The translations under genes and the position numbers were made by a program. Shown here one piece after another: positions 7,166 through 14,562 of a DNA stretch of 26,033 bases; the first letter of the stretch is position 1, and each line of letters starts with the position of its first letter. This DNA is from an uncultured Gammaproteobacteria bacterium (lineage in GTDB: Bacteria > Pseudomonadota > Gammaproteobacteria > Pseudomonadales > Pseudohongiellaceae), in NCBI GenBank assembly GCA_937898685.1, contig CALEJT010000075.1:1-26033 (forward strand), given 5' to 3'. The notes beneath the pieces were generated by a model, which saw nothing but the letters and a program-made list of their open reading frames with translations, searched no databases and had not been told where the DNA came from.

Positions 7166-9235
7166 TTACTCCGGCAGGATGCTTTCTCTCACGTAGGTAG
7201 CCACGTCCTGGATCTGCTCCTTGCTGAAGGCAGGGCCGAAGGCGGGCATGGTGTTCTTGCCGTTGGTCGCCATCGTCATGATGTGCGAGAGCGACAGATC
7301 CTTGCCCTTGAGTGGTACTCCGCCCTGGTGACCGCCGATGCCGGTTTCGCCATGACAGGTGGCGCAGACGGTGCGGTAGATCTCGGCGCCGCTGTCGAGG
7401 TTGGCGGCGTAACCATCGATCGGTTCCACTTCAGCGGGCGGCGGCGGTCCGATGGTGTTGGCGGAAGACACGGCAGGGCCAGCCGGTTTCGGCGTCGGAT
7501 CCATGGTGCCTTCGAGCGAGAACAACCACACGCTGTCGCCGTGCGGACCGGTGGCATAGATGGAGCCGGCGGAGATCACGGCGAGGTACTGCTTGCCCTT
7601 GTACATGAAGGTGGACGGCGTGCCGTTCACACCCGCATCGGTCTGGAATTCCCACAGCATGTCGCCATTGCTCTTGTCGAGCGCGACCACACGTCCGTCG
7701 TTGCGGCCGTGGAACAGGAGTCCACCAGCGGTGACGATCGAGCCAGCGGAACAGCTGTACTGCCACTGCTGACTCCACGCGATCTTGTGTCTGCTGAGAT
7801 CCATCGCCACGAAGATGCCACGCGGCGGAATGTTGGTGAGCTGGAAGGTACCGCCCATCCAGGTCTGACCCGGCGTGGGAGGCGTGGCTTCGGCTTCGCG
7901 TGCTGCACCACCGATGCGATCGTTGGCGCAGATGTACATCAGGTACGTTTCGGGGTCGTAGGAACTCGGCGGCCAGTTCACACCCGCGAGCGGTTTATAG
8001 AGCACGGGATCGGTGGCGAAGGGCGTGAAGGTACGGCCTTGATTCACGAGCGTGAAACCTTCCGGCGCATAGTCGATTTCGTTCGGCACGATGTAATCAC
8101 CGATCGGCCAGGGCTGCGTGGCCGCGGTGGCGTTGCGCGGCTCCTGCGGTACCGGACGTTCTTCGATGCCGATCAGGGGTTCGCCGGTCACGCGGTCGAG
8201 AATGTAGAGAAAGCCTGACTTCGACGCTTCGGCGATGCCCTTGCGCGGCATGCCGTTCACTTCGGCGTCGAACAGAATCACGGGGTTCGGTGAATCGTAG
8301 TCCCAGATGTCGTGATGCACCTGCTGGAAGTGCCAGCGGTACTCACCGGTGGCGGCATCGAGCGCGATCATCGACACGGTGAAGAGGTTGTCGCCAGCGC
8401 GATTGGAACCGTTGAGGTCGGGGCCGGCATTACCGGTCGAGAAATAGAGCAGGCCCAATTCCGGATCGACTGCGGGCGTCTGCCAGATCGGTGCGCCGCC
8501 ATACATCCAGGCGTCGTTGTCCTGCGGCCAGGTGTCGTGACCGAACTCACCCGGGCCGGGAATGGTGTAGAAGGTCCAGAGCAGCGAACCATCCTTCGCG
8601 TCGTAGGCCTTGATGCGGCCGCGGATGGCGAGCTCACCACCGGCGAAGCCGACGATGACCATGCCGTTGTAGTAGAGCGGTGCGGCCGTGATGCTGTAAC
8701 CGAGAGTGGGATCTTCGGCCTGGATTTCCCAGTTCACCTTGCCGGTTTCCTGATCGAGCGCCACCAGTTTGGCATCGAGCTGACCGACATAGATCTGCCC
8801 GTCGCCCATGCCCACACCGCGGTTCACCCAACCACAGCACACGTTCACACGTGCGGGATCGAGGTTGGCTTCGTACACCCATTTGAACTCACCGGTCTCG
8901 ATGTCGATGGCGAACACGTCGTCTTCACCGGTGGGCACGTAGAGCGTGCCCTCATAGAAGAGCGGCTGCGCTTGACCACTGTGGTTGGGGCCGCTGCCCG
9001 AACCATTCATGTGTACGCGCCACTCGGCCTTCATGCCTTTGACGTTGTCCTTGTTGATCTGCGTCAACGGCGAATAGCGCTGGTTGTAGAGATTGCCACC
9101 GTTGGTGAACCAGCCTTCCTCGGGCAGGGCCAACAACTGTTCGGGCGTGAAGGCGGGGGAGGATTGGGCCAGGGCGGACTTGCTGAAGCCGAAGACGCTG
9201 AGCCCGACGAGGGCCACTTTGGTCGCTGTTTTCAT
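7166..9235 (-). CDS. PQQ-dependent quinohemoprotein dehydrogenase
   Basis: A 689-residue periplasmic enzyme. It has a signal peptide (residues 1-23, cleavage after SALA), then an eight-bladed PQQ propeller with repeated W-type docking motifs. It has the adjacent cysteine pair C133-C134 in CCGW that characterises PQQ alcohol dehydrogenases, and the catalytic-region WDYDSPNP near 311-318. The C-terminal cytochrome c domain has CATCH at 624-628 and a likely axial Met near 663 (NTMPAFGP). This fits quinohemoprotein alcohol dehydrogenases, which pass electrons from alcohol or aldehyde oxidation to cytochromes. The exact substrate is unknown. I chose the ATG at 9235 because it gives the signal peptide, although no clear Shine-Dalgarno precedes it. 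No PQQ synthesis genes are nearby. Confidence 0.93.
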   Translation of the reverse strand: MKTATKVALVGLSVFGFSKSALAQSSPAFTPEQLLALPEEGWFTNGGNLYNQRYSPLTQINKDNVKGMKAEWRVHMNGSGSGPNHSGQAQPLFYEGTLYVPTGEDDVFAIDIETGEFKWVYEANLDPARVNVCCGWVNRGVGMGDGQIYVGQLDAKLVALDQETGKVNWEIQAEDPTLGYSITAAPLYYNGMVIVGFAGGELAIRGRIKAYDAKDGSLLWTFYTIPGPGEFGHDTWPQDNDAWMYGGAPIWQTPAVDPELGLLYFSTGNAGPDLNGSNRAGDNLFTVSMIALDAATGEYRWHFQQVHHDIWDYDSPNPVILFDAEVNGMPRKGIAEASKSGFLYILDRVTGEPLIGIEERPVPQEPRNATAATQPWPIGDYIVPNEIDYAPEGFTLVNQGRTFTPFATDPVLYKPLAGVNWPPSSYDPETYLMYICANDRIGGAAREAEATPPTPGQTWMGGTFQLTNIPPRGIFVAMDLSRHKIAWSQQWQYSCSAGSIVTAGGLLFHGRNDGRVVALDKSNGDMLWEFQTDAGVNGTPSTFMYKGKQYLAVISAGSIYATGPHGDSVWLFSLEGTMDPTPKPAGPAVSSANTIGPPPPAEVEPIDGYAANLDSGAEIYRTVCATCHGETGIGGHQGGVPLKGKDLSLSHIMTMATNGKNTMPAFGPAFSKEQIQDVATYVRESILPE

Positions 9236-9346
9236 TGGGCACCGAAGGGAGGGTAGAGAAAGTGGGGGCAATGATAGCGGTGCGTGGCCAGCGGCGGTAC
9301 CCGCCCGCAAAGGCATCAGTCGAGTGGAAGGTGGAAAGCGCCGGAT

Positions 9347-9766
9347 CTACAACGCCACGCACACCGGAGTCGAGGTGCGTAATACTGCCTCTTGGGAGAA
9401 AGCCGCTTTGTAACGCGCCACGATTTCCGCGAGAGCCGCAGCGGTAGCGGCATCAGCGGGTCGCACGATGTTCAGCACGTAGGTTTCTTCCCGCACCAAT
9501 GACCCATTCTCGCCAAGCCACTGCCCAGTCGCGGTCCACACCGTCAGTCCTTGAGGAAAGCTTGGTGTGACGACGTCGCGCACGAAGGCATCCCATTCTT
9601 CCTGAGTCACCACCCCAACCGGTTTGGCGGTACCGAAATAAAGTGTCTCGCTGATCTGGCGTGCGTCCGCTGCGCAGTCGAACGCTCGATCTCGATATTG
9701 TGGAGGGGATGCGCAGCCTGCGAGCGTGACGAGCAAGAATGTTGCGGTGGAAAGGCGTTTGATCAT
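9347..9766 (-). CDS. DUF3574 lipoprotein
   Basis: A 139-residue protein with a lipoprotein signal ending LVTLAGC, so Cys18 is the predicted lipidated residue. The mature part contains the conserved DUF3574 pattern SETLYFGTAKPVG, then EEWDAFVRDVVTPSFPQGLT and WLGENGSLVREETYVL. The function of the family is unknown. It follows the DUF2007 gene on the same strand after 22 bases, so the two are probably co-transcribed. The start lacks a strong Shine-Dalgarno, but it is the only start that gives the lipobox. Confidence 0.82.
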   Translation of the reverse strand: MIKRLSTATFLLVTLAGCASPPQYRDRAFDCAADARQISETLYFGTAKPVGVVTQEEWDAFVRDVVTPSFPQGLTVWTATGQWLGENGSLVREETYVLNIVRPADAATAAALAEIVARYKAAFSQEAVLRTSTPVCVAL

Positions 9767-9788
9767 CGCGCTGGGTTACAAGCTGGCC

Positions 9789-10001
9789 TCACGCAATGCG
9801 CTGTTCTTCGATGATGCGTTGCGCTTCTTCGGCGTGCTCTTCCGCCACCTGCACACGCACGCCACTACTATTCATGAACAGTGGCGACGCAGCAGAGGCC
9901 ATCATTTCATCGGGAATGAAGGAAGGAATGCCGGACGCCTCGAGCAGCATCTGTACCAGTCTTGCCTCCGTGAGGTTGGAACAGTTGGCGACGGTGATCA
10001 T
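9789..10001 (-). CDS. DUF2007 small protein
   Basis: A 70-residue protein with the DUF2007 (putative signal-transducing, ferredoxin-like) pattern: an N-terminal N-L-T-EARLVQMLLEASGIPSFI stretch, a central loop, and a C-terminal VRVQVAEEHAEEAQRIIEE helix. The role is unknown. The start at 10001 has GGAGGT about 6 bases upstream. It appears to be the first gene of a two-gene unit with the DUF3574 lipoprotein. Confidence 0.82.
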   Translation of the reverse strand: MITVANCSNLTEARLVQMLLEASGIPSFIPDEMMASAASPLFMNSSGVRVQVAEEHAEEAQRIIEEQRIA

Positions 10002-10187
10002 GGCGTACCTCCGAGGGCATGGTAATGGATGCAGTATGCAATACCCGGCGCCCCAAGACCTACATACTGTCGCTCATTCCGGCACTTGTGCTCCTTTCTC
10101 GAAGGAAATCAGCGAGAGCACGACGCATGCAGGAACGCAAAGAACTTTGTTCACTGACGCTGTCTCTTGCTCTGCACTTGCTCGATG

Positions 10188-10579
10188 TCAGGCAATGTGC
10201 TCGATGTCCGCCGGCACCGACACCCACGCATGCTTGCGCTCTTCATACACGGAAACCTGTGGCGCCGGAAAATCAGGATCGGCAAAGGTGCCACGGGTAT
10301 CGCGATCTCATCGGGTTTGCCCACCGCGAGTAGTACACCGTGGCGCCGCAGGTGGGACAGAAATGAAGTGTGCACCAGGCCCTTCATCCCCCACGCGCAG
10401 ATATTCCGAGGATGTACTGTTGATGATCACGTCGCTGCGCGCAAAGCGTGCCTGAGCCGCAAACACGCTCCCGTGCGCCGCTGACATGCCAGACAGAGGC
10501 AAATGGAAATCCGTAGCGGCTCGCCGCGCACTTCCGCAGAGAGTCGTCCGCAGGAACATGAGGCGAGGCGGGAGCTCAT
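10188..10579 (-). pseudogene. Frameshifted GFA-family (glutathione/formaldehyde-activating-like) gene
   Basis: No single frame is open, but five consecutive segments in shifting frames spell a GFA zinc protein. From the ATG at 10579 come ASCSCGRLSAEVRGEPLRIS and CLACQRRTG; then SVFAAQARFARSDVIINS; then HFCPTCGATVYYSRW; then KPDEIAIPV; then FADPDFPAPQ and a good C-terminus ending ADIEHIA at a TGA (10188-10190). The zinc motifs CSCG, CxC and CPTC are present, although the usual CHC reads CLC. Each junction is explained by one missing base in a short homopolymer, near 10470-10472, 10366-10367, 10320-10322 and 10291-10292. Either the gene is freshly inactivated or the assembly has indel errors here. 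Confidence 0.8.
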
Positions 10580-10621
10580 CGGCTATCGAAGCTTACTCGG
10601 CACGAGTCTTCGGAGCGAGGG

Positions 10622-10645
10622 TTGGCACCGATCGATCGGTGCCAA
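10622..10645. promoter_or_regulatory. 24-bp perfect palindrome
   Basis: The half-site TTGGCACCGATC is followed immediately by its exact reverse complement. It lies between the start of the broken GFA gene (10579) and the stop of the small protein gene (10682). As RNA it would fold into a 10-bp stem with a TCGA loop, but neither strand has a T-run after it, so a simple terminator is not convincing. A dimeric repressor operator controlling the GFA gene is the other option. Confidence 0.6.
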
Positions 10646-10681
10646 TGACCTGCTCGAATCTGAAGAGCCGATGAAAACCCC

Positions 10682-10921
10682 TCAATGAAGCGAGCGATTC
10701 GACTCTTCCGATACCGCATTCTTCGTGCAGTAGTAACAGCCATTGATGCGATGCCGCGGCCACAGACGTCGCGCGAGCGCCATCGCGTCTTGCCAGCTTG
10801 GGTGATGCCCCAGATCGATCTGATTTTCGGGACGTGGCAGCAGAGGACAGCGTGTGGTGAGGTTGTGGATTTCGTGAATTCCATTCGATTGCTGGTGGGC
10901 GTTCATTATGAATATGGGCAT
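10682..10921 (-). CDS. Small hypothetical protein with Cys/His residues
   Basis: A predicted 79-residue protein. The central part, IHNLTTRCPLLPRPENQIDL followed by GHHPSWQDAMALARRLWPRHRINGCYYC, looks like a conserved small domain with three cysteines and several histidines, so metal binding is conceivable. I do not recognise a named family. AAGGA lies about 8 bases before the ATG at 10921. The C-terminus after CYYC looks less protein-like, and given the frameshifts in the adjacent GFA gene, a lost base near the end cannot be excluded. Confidence 0.5.
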   Translation of the reverse strand: MPIFIMNAHQQSNGIHEIHNLTTRCPLLPRPENQIDLGHHPSWQDAMALARRLWPRHRINGCYYCTKNAVSEESNRSLH

Positions 10922-10982
10922 ACAAGTCATCCTTACCTGATCATGCTCATGTTCCAAAAGCCAACGGCAAGCGCTGCCGACG

Positions 10983-11420
10983 CTAGCGTTCGCAGCCTAT
11001 GCCGTCATTGTCGCGATCGAGATGAGGCCCATAACCGGGCTCGCCTCGTCGTACCGGAGCGGCTCCTGCTGCACGCGCTTCGGCGCAATTCTTGAAGGCT
11101 CTGCTATCGGGTCGTGAAACCGCAGTCCGTGCGGCGTTGTTTGAACTATCGTTCCGGCTCACGCTGGTGGAGGGCGAACGATGACAGTGGTAGTCGCCCG
11201 TCTTCCGATTGGTGTGACAGCCTGAGGCATCCAAGCCACCAGTATGTGCCGCGAGCTCGGTCGGAGCGCTCGAGGCAATCAGCGCTACGAGAACGAATAG
11301 ACTCCAGTAAGTGGTGTGGAGTTCCGCATGGGACGAAACTTTGACGCCTGTGCCTGCATCGTGTGCAGGCGGCATCGATGTGGCGGATGCTTTGCTCCAG
11401 AGAAAGGACGTTAAACGCAT
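10983..11420 (-). CDS. Exported Excalibur-domain protein with YHYH-like segment
   Basis: The C-terminal ~40 residues (FKNCAEARAAGAAPV, then GYGPHLDRDNDGIGCE) form a typical Excalibur calcium-binding domain with paired cysteines and a DxDxDG loop. Upstream, GGLDASGCHTNRKTGDYHCH resembles the small Cys/His domain often found with it. A hydrophobic segment (SLFVLVALIASS) ending near an AAH site suggests export. The N-terminus is odd: about 35 residues precede the hydrophobic segment from the ATG at 11420. A better signal peptide (MRNSTP leading into TYWSLFVLV) would arise from the ATG near 11325 if one C were restored near 11313, so a frameshift is possible. Confidence 0.65.
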   Translation of the reverse strand: MRLTSFLWSKASATSMPPAHDAGTGVKVSSHAELHTTYWSLFVLVALIASSAPTELAAHTGGLDASGCHTNRKTGDYHCHRSPSTSVSRNDSSNNAARTAVSRPDSRAFKNCAEARAAGAAPVRRGEPGYGPHLDRDNDGIGCER

Positions 11421-11571
11421 TGTTGTTCTTCTTGTACGTTCGTACGTGCTGTTCAAGGGCAGCGGTCATTCCTTCACGAACGTTAAGTCCTGTCCGGGTA
11501 AAGGATTGCCGACTGCTTCCGGCAAACGCTGAAAGCCGCCACGCGTTGACAAGCTTCCAGAAAAACTCGCC

Positions 11572-12381
11572 TCACTGCCCCGCGTGCATGAAGTTAATCT
11601 GTGGACCCTCGACGGAGAAAATACCGGCTTCGGTTCGTACGTAAAGCTGCTTCTGGTAGAGCAGGCTCGTGAATACGTGGGCTTCCGTTGGTTCGTTGTT
11701 GGAGAGATGCACGATGCCGATCGCTTCACTGTCATCTCTTTCCACTTCGAGACAGCCATCCGACAGCGCCTCGATCTTCTCGAGCTTCTCGCCATCTGCG
11801 GAAACGGTAAGACGATGATGGCCCGCGAGTACGAGCAAGTCGGGATCGGTGGTTGCCACCAACATGTAAACGAGGAACGAGCCGTCATCCGCATTGAGCA
11901 CCACGGTGTTGATGGCGGGTTTGCACACCATCAGCTCTGAGCCGTAGGCTTGTTCGATCGCTTTCCACTGCGCGAGATGTTCGGCCGGTAACACTACCGG
12001 CTCGGCATGTTCATGCAGCTCTTCCTTCTCATTGCGAAGATCGAAGTCCACGTCGAAGTAGGAGCAGGTTCCCGCAGCGCAGGGACCGACGAAGCGCACC
12101 TGCCACTCGGCATCACTGCCGACGGTGATCCAACCAGCGGTGGCCGACGCTTCTAGCTTGGGAATGCCGACGACTTCGGTGGCGCGCGCGGCAACCATGT
12201 CCTTCAGGAAGATCTCGCGGCCGCGCGCTTCCGCCACTCGCAGCTTGGCTTCGTCATAAACCGGCTGTGCGAAGGCGTGGCTGCTCAGAGCGAGCGCCGC
12301 GGTAAAAACGGGAAAGAATGCAAAGCTGAGTTTGCAGCAGGATCTGTCGATGCCGTGCCGGCGCAGCCCTTTGCCTACCAT
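11572..12381 (-). CDS. Exported protein of unknown function
   Basis: A 269-residue protein. The N-terminus is basic, then hydrophobic (LSFAFFPVFTAALALSSHAFA), a signal peptide probably cleaved before QPVYDEAK. The mature protein contains a paired CAAGTC motif, an acidic middle region and beta-strand-rich sequence (TVVLNADDGSFLVYMLVATT, LYVRTEAGIFSVEG). I do not recognise a family. The ATG at 12381 has GGAGG about 5 bases upstream; a longer frame to 12507 is arginine-rich and unlikely to be translated. It appears to be a single-gene unit. Confidence 0.75.
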   Translation of the reverse strand: MVGKGLRRHGIDRSCCKLSFAFFPVFTAALALSSHAFAQPVYDEAKLRVAEARGREIFLKDMVAARATEVVGIPKLEASATAGWITVGSDAEWQVRFVGPCAAGTCSYFDVDFDLRNEKEELHEHAEPVVLPAEHLAQWKAIEQAYGSELMVCKPAINTVVLNADDGSFLVYMLVATTDPDLLVLAGHHRLTVSADGEKLEKIEALSDGCLEVERDDSEAIGIVHLSNNEPTEAHVFTSLLYQKQLYVRTEAGIFSVEGPQINFMHAGQ

Positions 12382-12695
12382 GATGCCTCCTGAGGCTGAG
12401 TGTCGTGTCGTAGCGACGGAACGTCGCCGTAATGCAGGGCGGAATGCGGCGCAATGCGCACGTGGCCAGCAACGCGCAGAGCTTACGATGCGGGCCGAAC
12501 TTTTCAACAGAAGATTCGTACGAAGGTTCGAAAAGGCGTCAGCGGAGTATCAGGAATGTAGAGGGCCGCTCCGCTCCTTCGGAGCGCACCCACTACTAGG
12601 CTTGCTGGTACTTCATCCAATGAAGGTTCAGCCCATTGAGCCGAACCCAGCTCGCGAAAACGAAGAAGCTGTCGATGGGTTGGCGTCCGCTCGTG
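12382..12695. other. Intergenic region with a small hairpin
   Basis: About 314 bases between two minus-strand genes. Near 12575-12590 lies CGCTCC-TTC-GGAGCG, a perfect 6-bp stem. It lies downstream of the protease-inhibitor gene and could contribute to termination, but there is no T-run. GGTTCA...GAACC near 12627-12650 is a second weak inverted repeat. No protein-like frame was found. Confidence 0.4.
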
Positions 12696-13382
12696 TCACT
12701 CGTGATCGACGACGATGACGCCCGGACCGAAGTAGAGCGTCCCCTCGTCTGTCTCCGTAACGAACGTAAAGTCATCGCTCGGAGTAAGTGACAGGATGGA
12801 CGAACCATCTGCAGCCAAAAGATGTAACTGTTCATCCTTGAACTGCCAGCGTCGCCAGGTCTGCTTGCGCCATACTTCGGGACACACACCGACCTGCTCG
12901 AGTTCGCCGCTCTCATTGGAATCGGCACTTACACTGAACCCACAGGCTTGAGCATTGTTGGGACCGCTCAGCGTGAAAGTGCCGTCGAAGAGTGTGGCAC
13001 GAGAGGTGGGTGCAGAGGGTTGTCCGCGATCAAGCGAAAGTGACTCTCCGGTTTCGAATGCGGTGATGAAGAACTCACCCAGTGGAGTGAAGCTCAGCAC
13101 TGCTTGTCGCAGCGCATCGATGAATACGAGTGTGTCGTCATTGCGCAAGGTCCATGCCGCCACCTCTTCGAGTGGGAAATTGCGTAGACACGTGGCCGAG
13201 ATTTCAATCGACGCACCACCGATCGCGCCTTCCGTACCCAACCTCACAGCACAATAAGGTGAACCCTCGTTGACGCCCGAAAGCGTCCACACACCGGCAT
13301 AGGGCTGGGCCCAATCGAGTTCTTTGGCAGTCGCGGCATTGCTGAGCAGCGTGGCGCCAATGAGCGAGTACAACAAACGCAT
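12696..13382 (-). CDS. Exported two-domain AprI/Inh-like protease inhibitor
   Basis: A 228-residue protein with a signal peptide (residues 1-19, cleavage around ATAKE). Two repeats follow that resemble the AprI/Inh metalloprotease-inhibitor barrel. Repeat one runs from AGVWTLSGVNEGSPYCAVRLG to about residue 118, with a C...C pair (YCAV...ATCLRNFP) and a core WTLRNDDTLVFID. Repeat two runs from FDGTFTLSGPNNAQACGFSV with C...C (QACGF...VGVCPEVW) and WQFKDEQLHLLAADG. Known single-domain members block secreted serralysin-type proteases in the periplasm, and a tandem form is less usual. AAGGAAG lies 6 bases before the ATG. It starts 9 bases after the OmpA-family gene, so the two form an operon. 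The family call rests on pattern only. Confidence 0.68.
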   Translation of the reverse strand: MRLLYSLIGATLLSNAATAKELDWAQPYAGVWTLSGVNEGSPYCAVRLGTEGAIGGASIEISATCLRNFPLEEVAAWTLRNDDTLVFIDALRQAVLSFTPLGEFFITAFETGESLSLDRGQPSAPTSRATLFDGTFTLSGPNNAQACGFSVSADSNESGELEQVGVCPEVWRKQTWRRWQFKDEQLHLLAADGSSILSLTPSDDFTFVTETDEGTLYFGPGVIVVDHE

Positions 13383-13391
13383 GGCTCTTCC

Positions 13392-14438
13392 TTACTGCAG
13401 CACCAATTCGACACGACGATTCTTGCTGCGTCCTGCTTCATCGGTATTCGGTGCAGCCGGTGCGAGTGGTCCCACGCCACGCGCAATGATGCGTGAAGCG
13501 GCGATACCTCGTGCCGTCAACGCTGCAGCCACGGCCTTGGCACGACGCTCGGAGAGATCGAGGTTATGGTCGAGCGAGCCCTGGCTGTCAGTGTGACCCA
13601 CCACATAGATCTTTACGTCATTGCTCTGCAGATAGCGCACCATTTCTTCGAGCTGTGGTTCCGATTCCGGCTTGAGCTCGGCCTTGTCGGTATCGAACAA
13701 GAGTCCATAGAGCGCAATCGATCCTTCCCCCTGCAGGCCTGAAGCGATCGCTTCGCTTTTCACGGTAAGGATCTGTTGCTGCATCGCCTTCGGCTCGACC
13801 ACTTCGATCAAACTGATCACGTAGTTGGTGAGTGACTTCGAGATGTCGCCGAAGGTGCCGCCTTCGCTGCGTGCCACGAAGAGGCCGACGAGCGTTGCGC
13901 CCTTGCGCATCAGTGCGTAGCGAATGTCACGGCCGCCGTCGAACACCGCGCTGACATAACGTGCGCGTGTGGTAGAACCCGCGCCGCTCGAAACGTGAGT
14001 GGACTTATCCTCCCAGTAGTACTTCAGTCGCTTGAACGATTCACCGCAGCCGTCTTCACCGGAACATTCGAACTCGGTGCTGAAGCCTTGCTCGATCAAA
14101 TGGTTCTGATGGTTGCGGAGGACTTCCAGACTCGAACGTCCGGGCGGAACGACATACACCGTGCGCGTCACCTTGCCTTCGGCCTTGGCGGTCTGTGTAT
14201 GGCGACCGTTACCGCCCACACCTTCGGCCTTCCCGGCAGGCAATACCAGCTCATCGAATTCGGCTATGCCTTGCAGCAACAAGGTCGAGCCTTCATAGCG
14301 ACCGGTAAGGGGATGGTCCTGCGCGCCGATGAGGTCCTCTGCCAGAACCTGCTCGTAGCTTTGCTGCGCAAACGTTGCGCTCGAGGCGAGAAGACCGAAG
14401 GTGAATAGGGCGGAAAGGGGAAGAAAGCAAACCTGCAT
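13392..14438 (-). CDS. DUF4892-OmpA outer-membrane/peptidoglycan-binding protein
   Basis: A 348-residue protein with a signal peptide ending SSATFA-QQ. Residues about 25-220 match the DUF4892 layout (HPLTGRYEGSTLLLQGIAEF, then a YALMRKGATLVGLFV strand pair). Residues about 235-348 form an OmpA C-terminal peptidoglycan-binding domain (LFDTDKAELKPES, VVGHTDSQGSLDHNLDLSERRAKAV, NRRVELVL) with the conserved Asp and Arg residues. The protein should sit in the outer membrane or periplasm and bind peptidoglycan; what DUF4892 does is not known. GGAG lies about 10 bases before the ATG. It is followed after 9 bases by the protease-inhibitor gene. Confidence 0.9.
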   Translation of the reverse strand: MQVCFLPLSALFTFGLLASSATFAQQSYEQVLAEDLIGAQDHPLTGRYEGSTLLLQGIAEFDELVLPAGKAEGVGGNGRHTQTAKAEGKVTRTVYVVPPGRSSLEVLRNHQNHLIEQGFSTEFECSGEDGCGESFKRLKYYWEDKSTHVSSGAGSTTRARYVSAVFDGGRDIRYALMRKGATLVGLFVARSEGGTFGDISKSLTNYVISLIEVVEPKAMQQQILTVKSEAIASGLQGEGSIALYGLLFDTDKAELKPESEPQLEEMVRYLQSNDVKIYVVGHTDSQGSLDHNLDLSERRAKAVAAALTARGIAASRIIARGVGPLAPAAPNTDEAGRSKNRRVELVLQ

Positions 14439-14562
14439 CTGCCGTGAACTCCTGTGCGAGTGTCCTTGGGCCGCTCAACGACATGCACTCGAAGGCAGGC
14501 GGCCCCGGCGAGAGCTTGGGCGATGGAGGAAAGCAGGTCTTGGACGAATCGGACTTGCCGAC

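Noticed and set aside
7166..9235. Methanol dehydrogenase (mxaF/xoxF)
   Set aside because: The fused C-terminal cytochrome c domain and lack of neighbouring cytochrome and mox genes fit a quinohemoprotein alcohol dehydrogenase better.
8312..9256. A 314-codon plus-strand frame opposite the PQQ dehydrogenase
   Set aside because: Antisense shadow with His/Gly/Val-biased composition and no domain; the minus-strand enzyme has clear catalytic and heme motifs.
10308..10559. An intact 83-residue gene here
   Set aside because: Only its middle part matches GFA sequence; the ends are out-of-frame pieces of the broken GFA gene.
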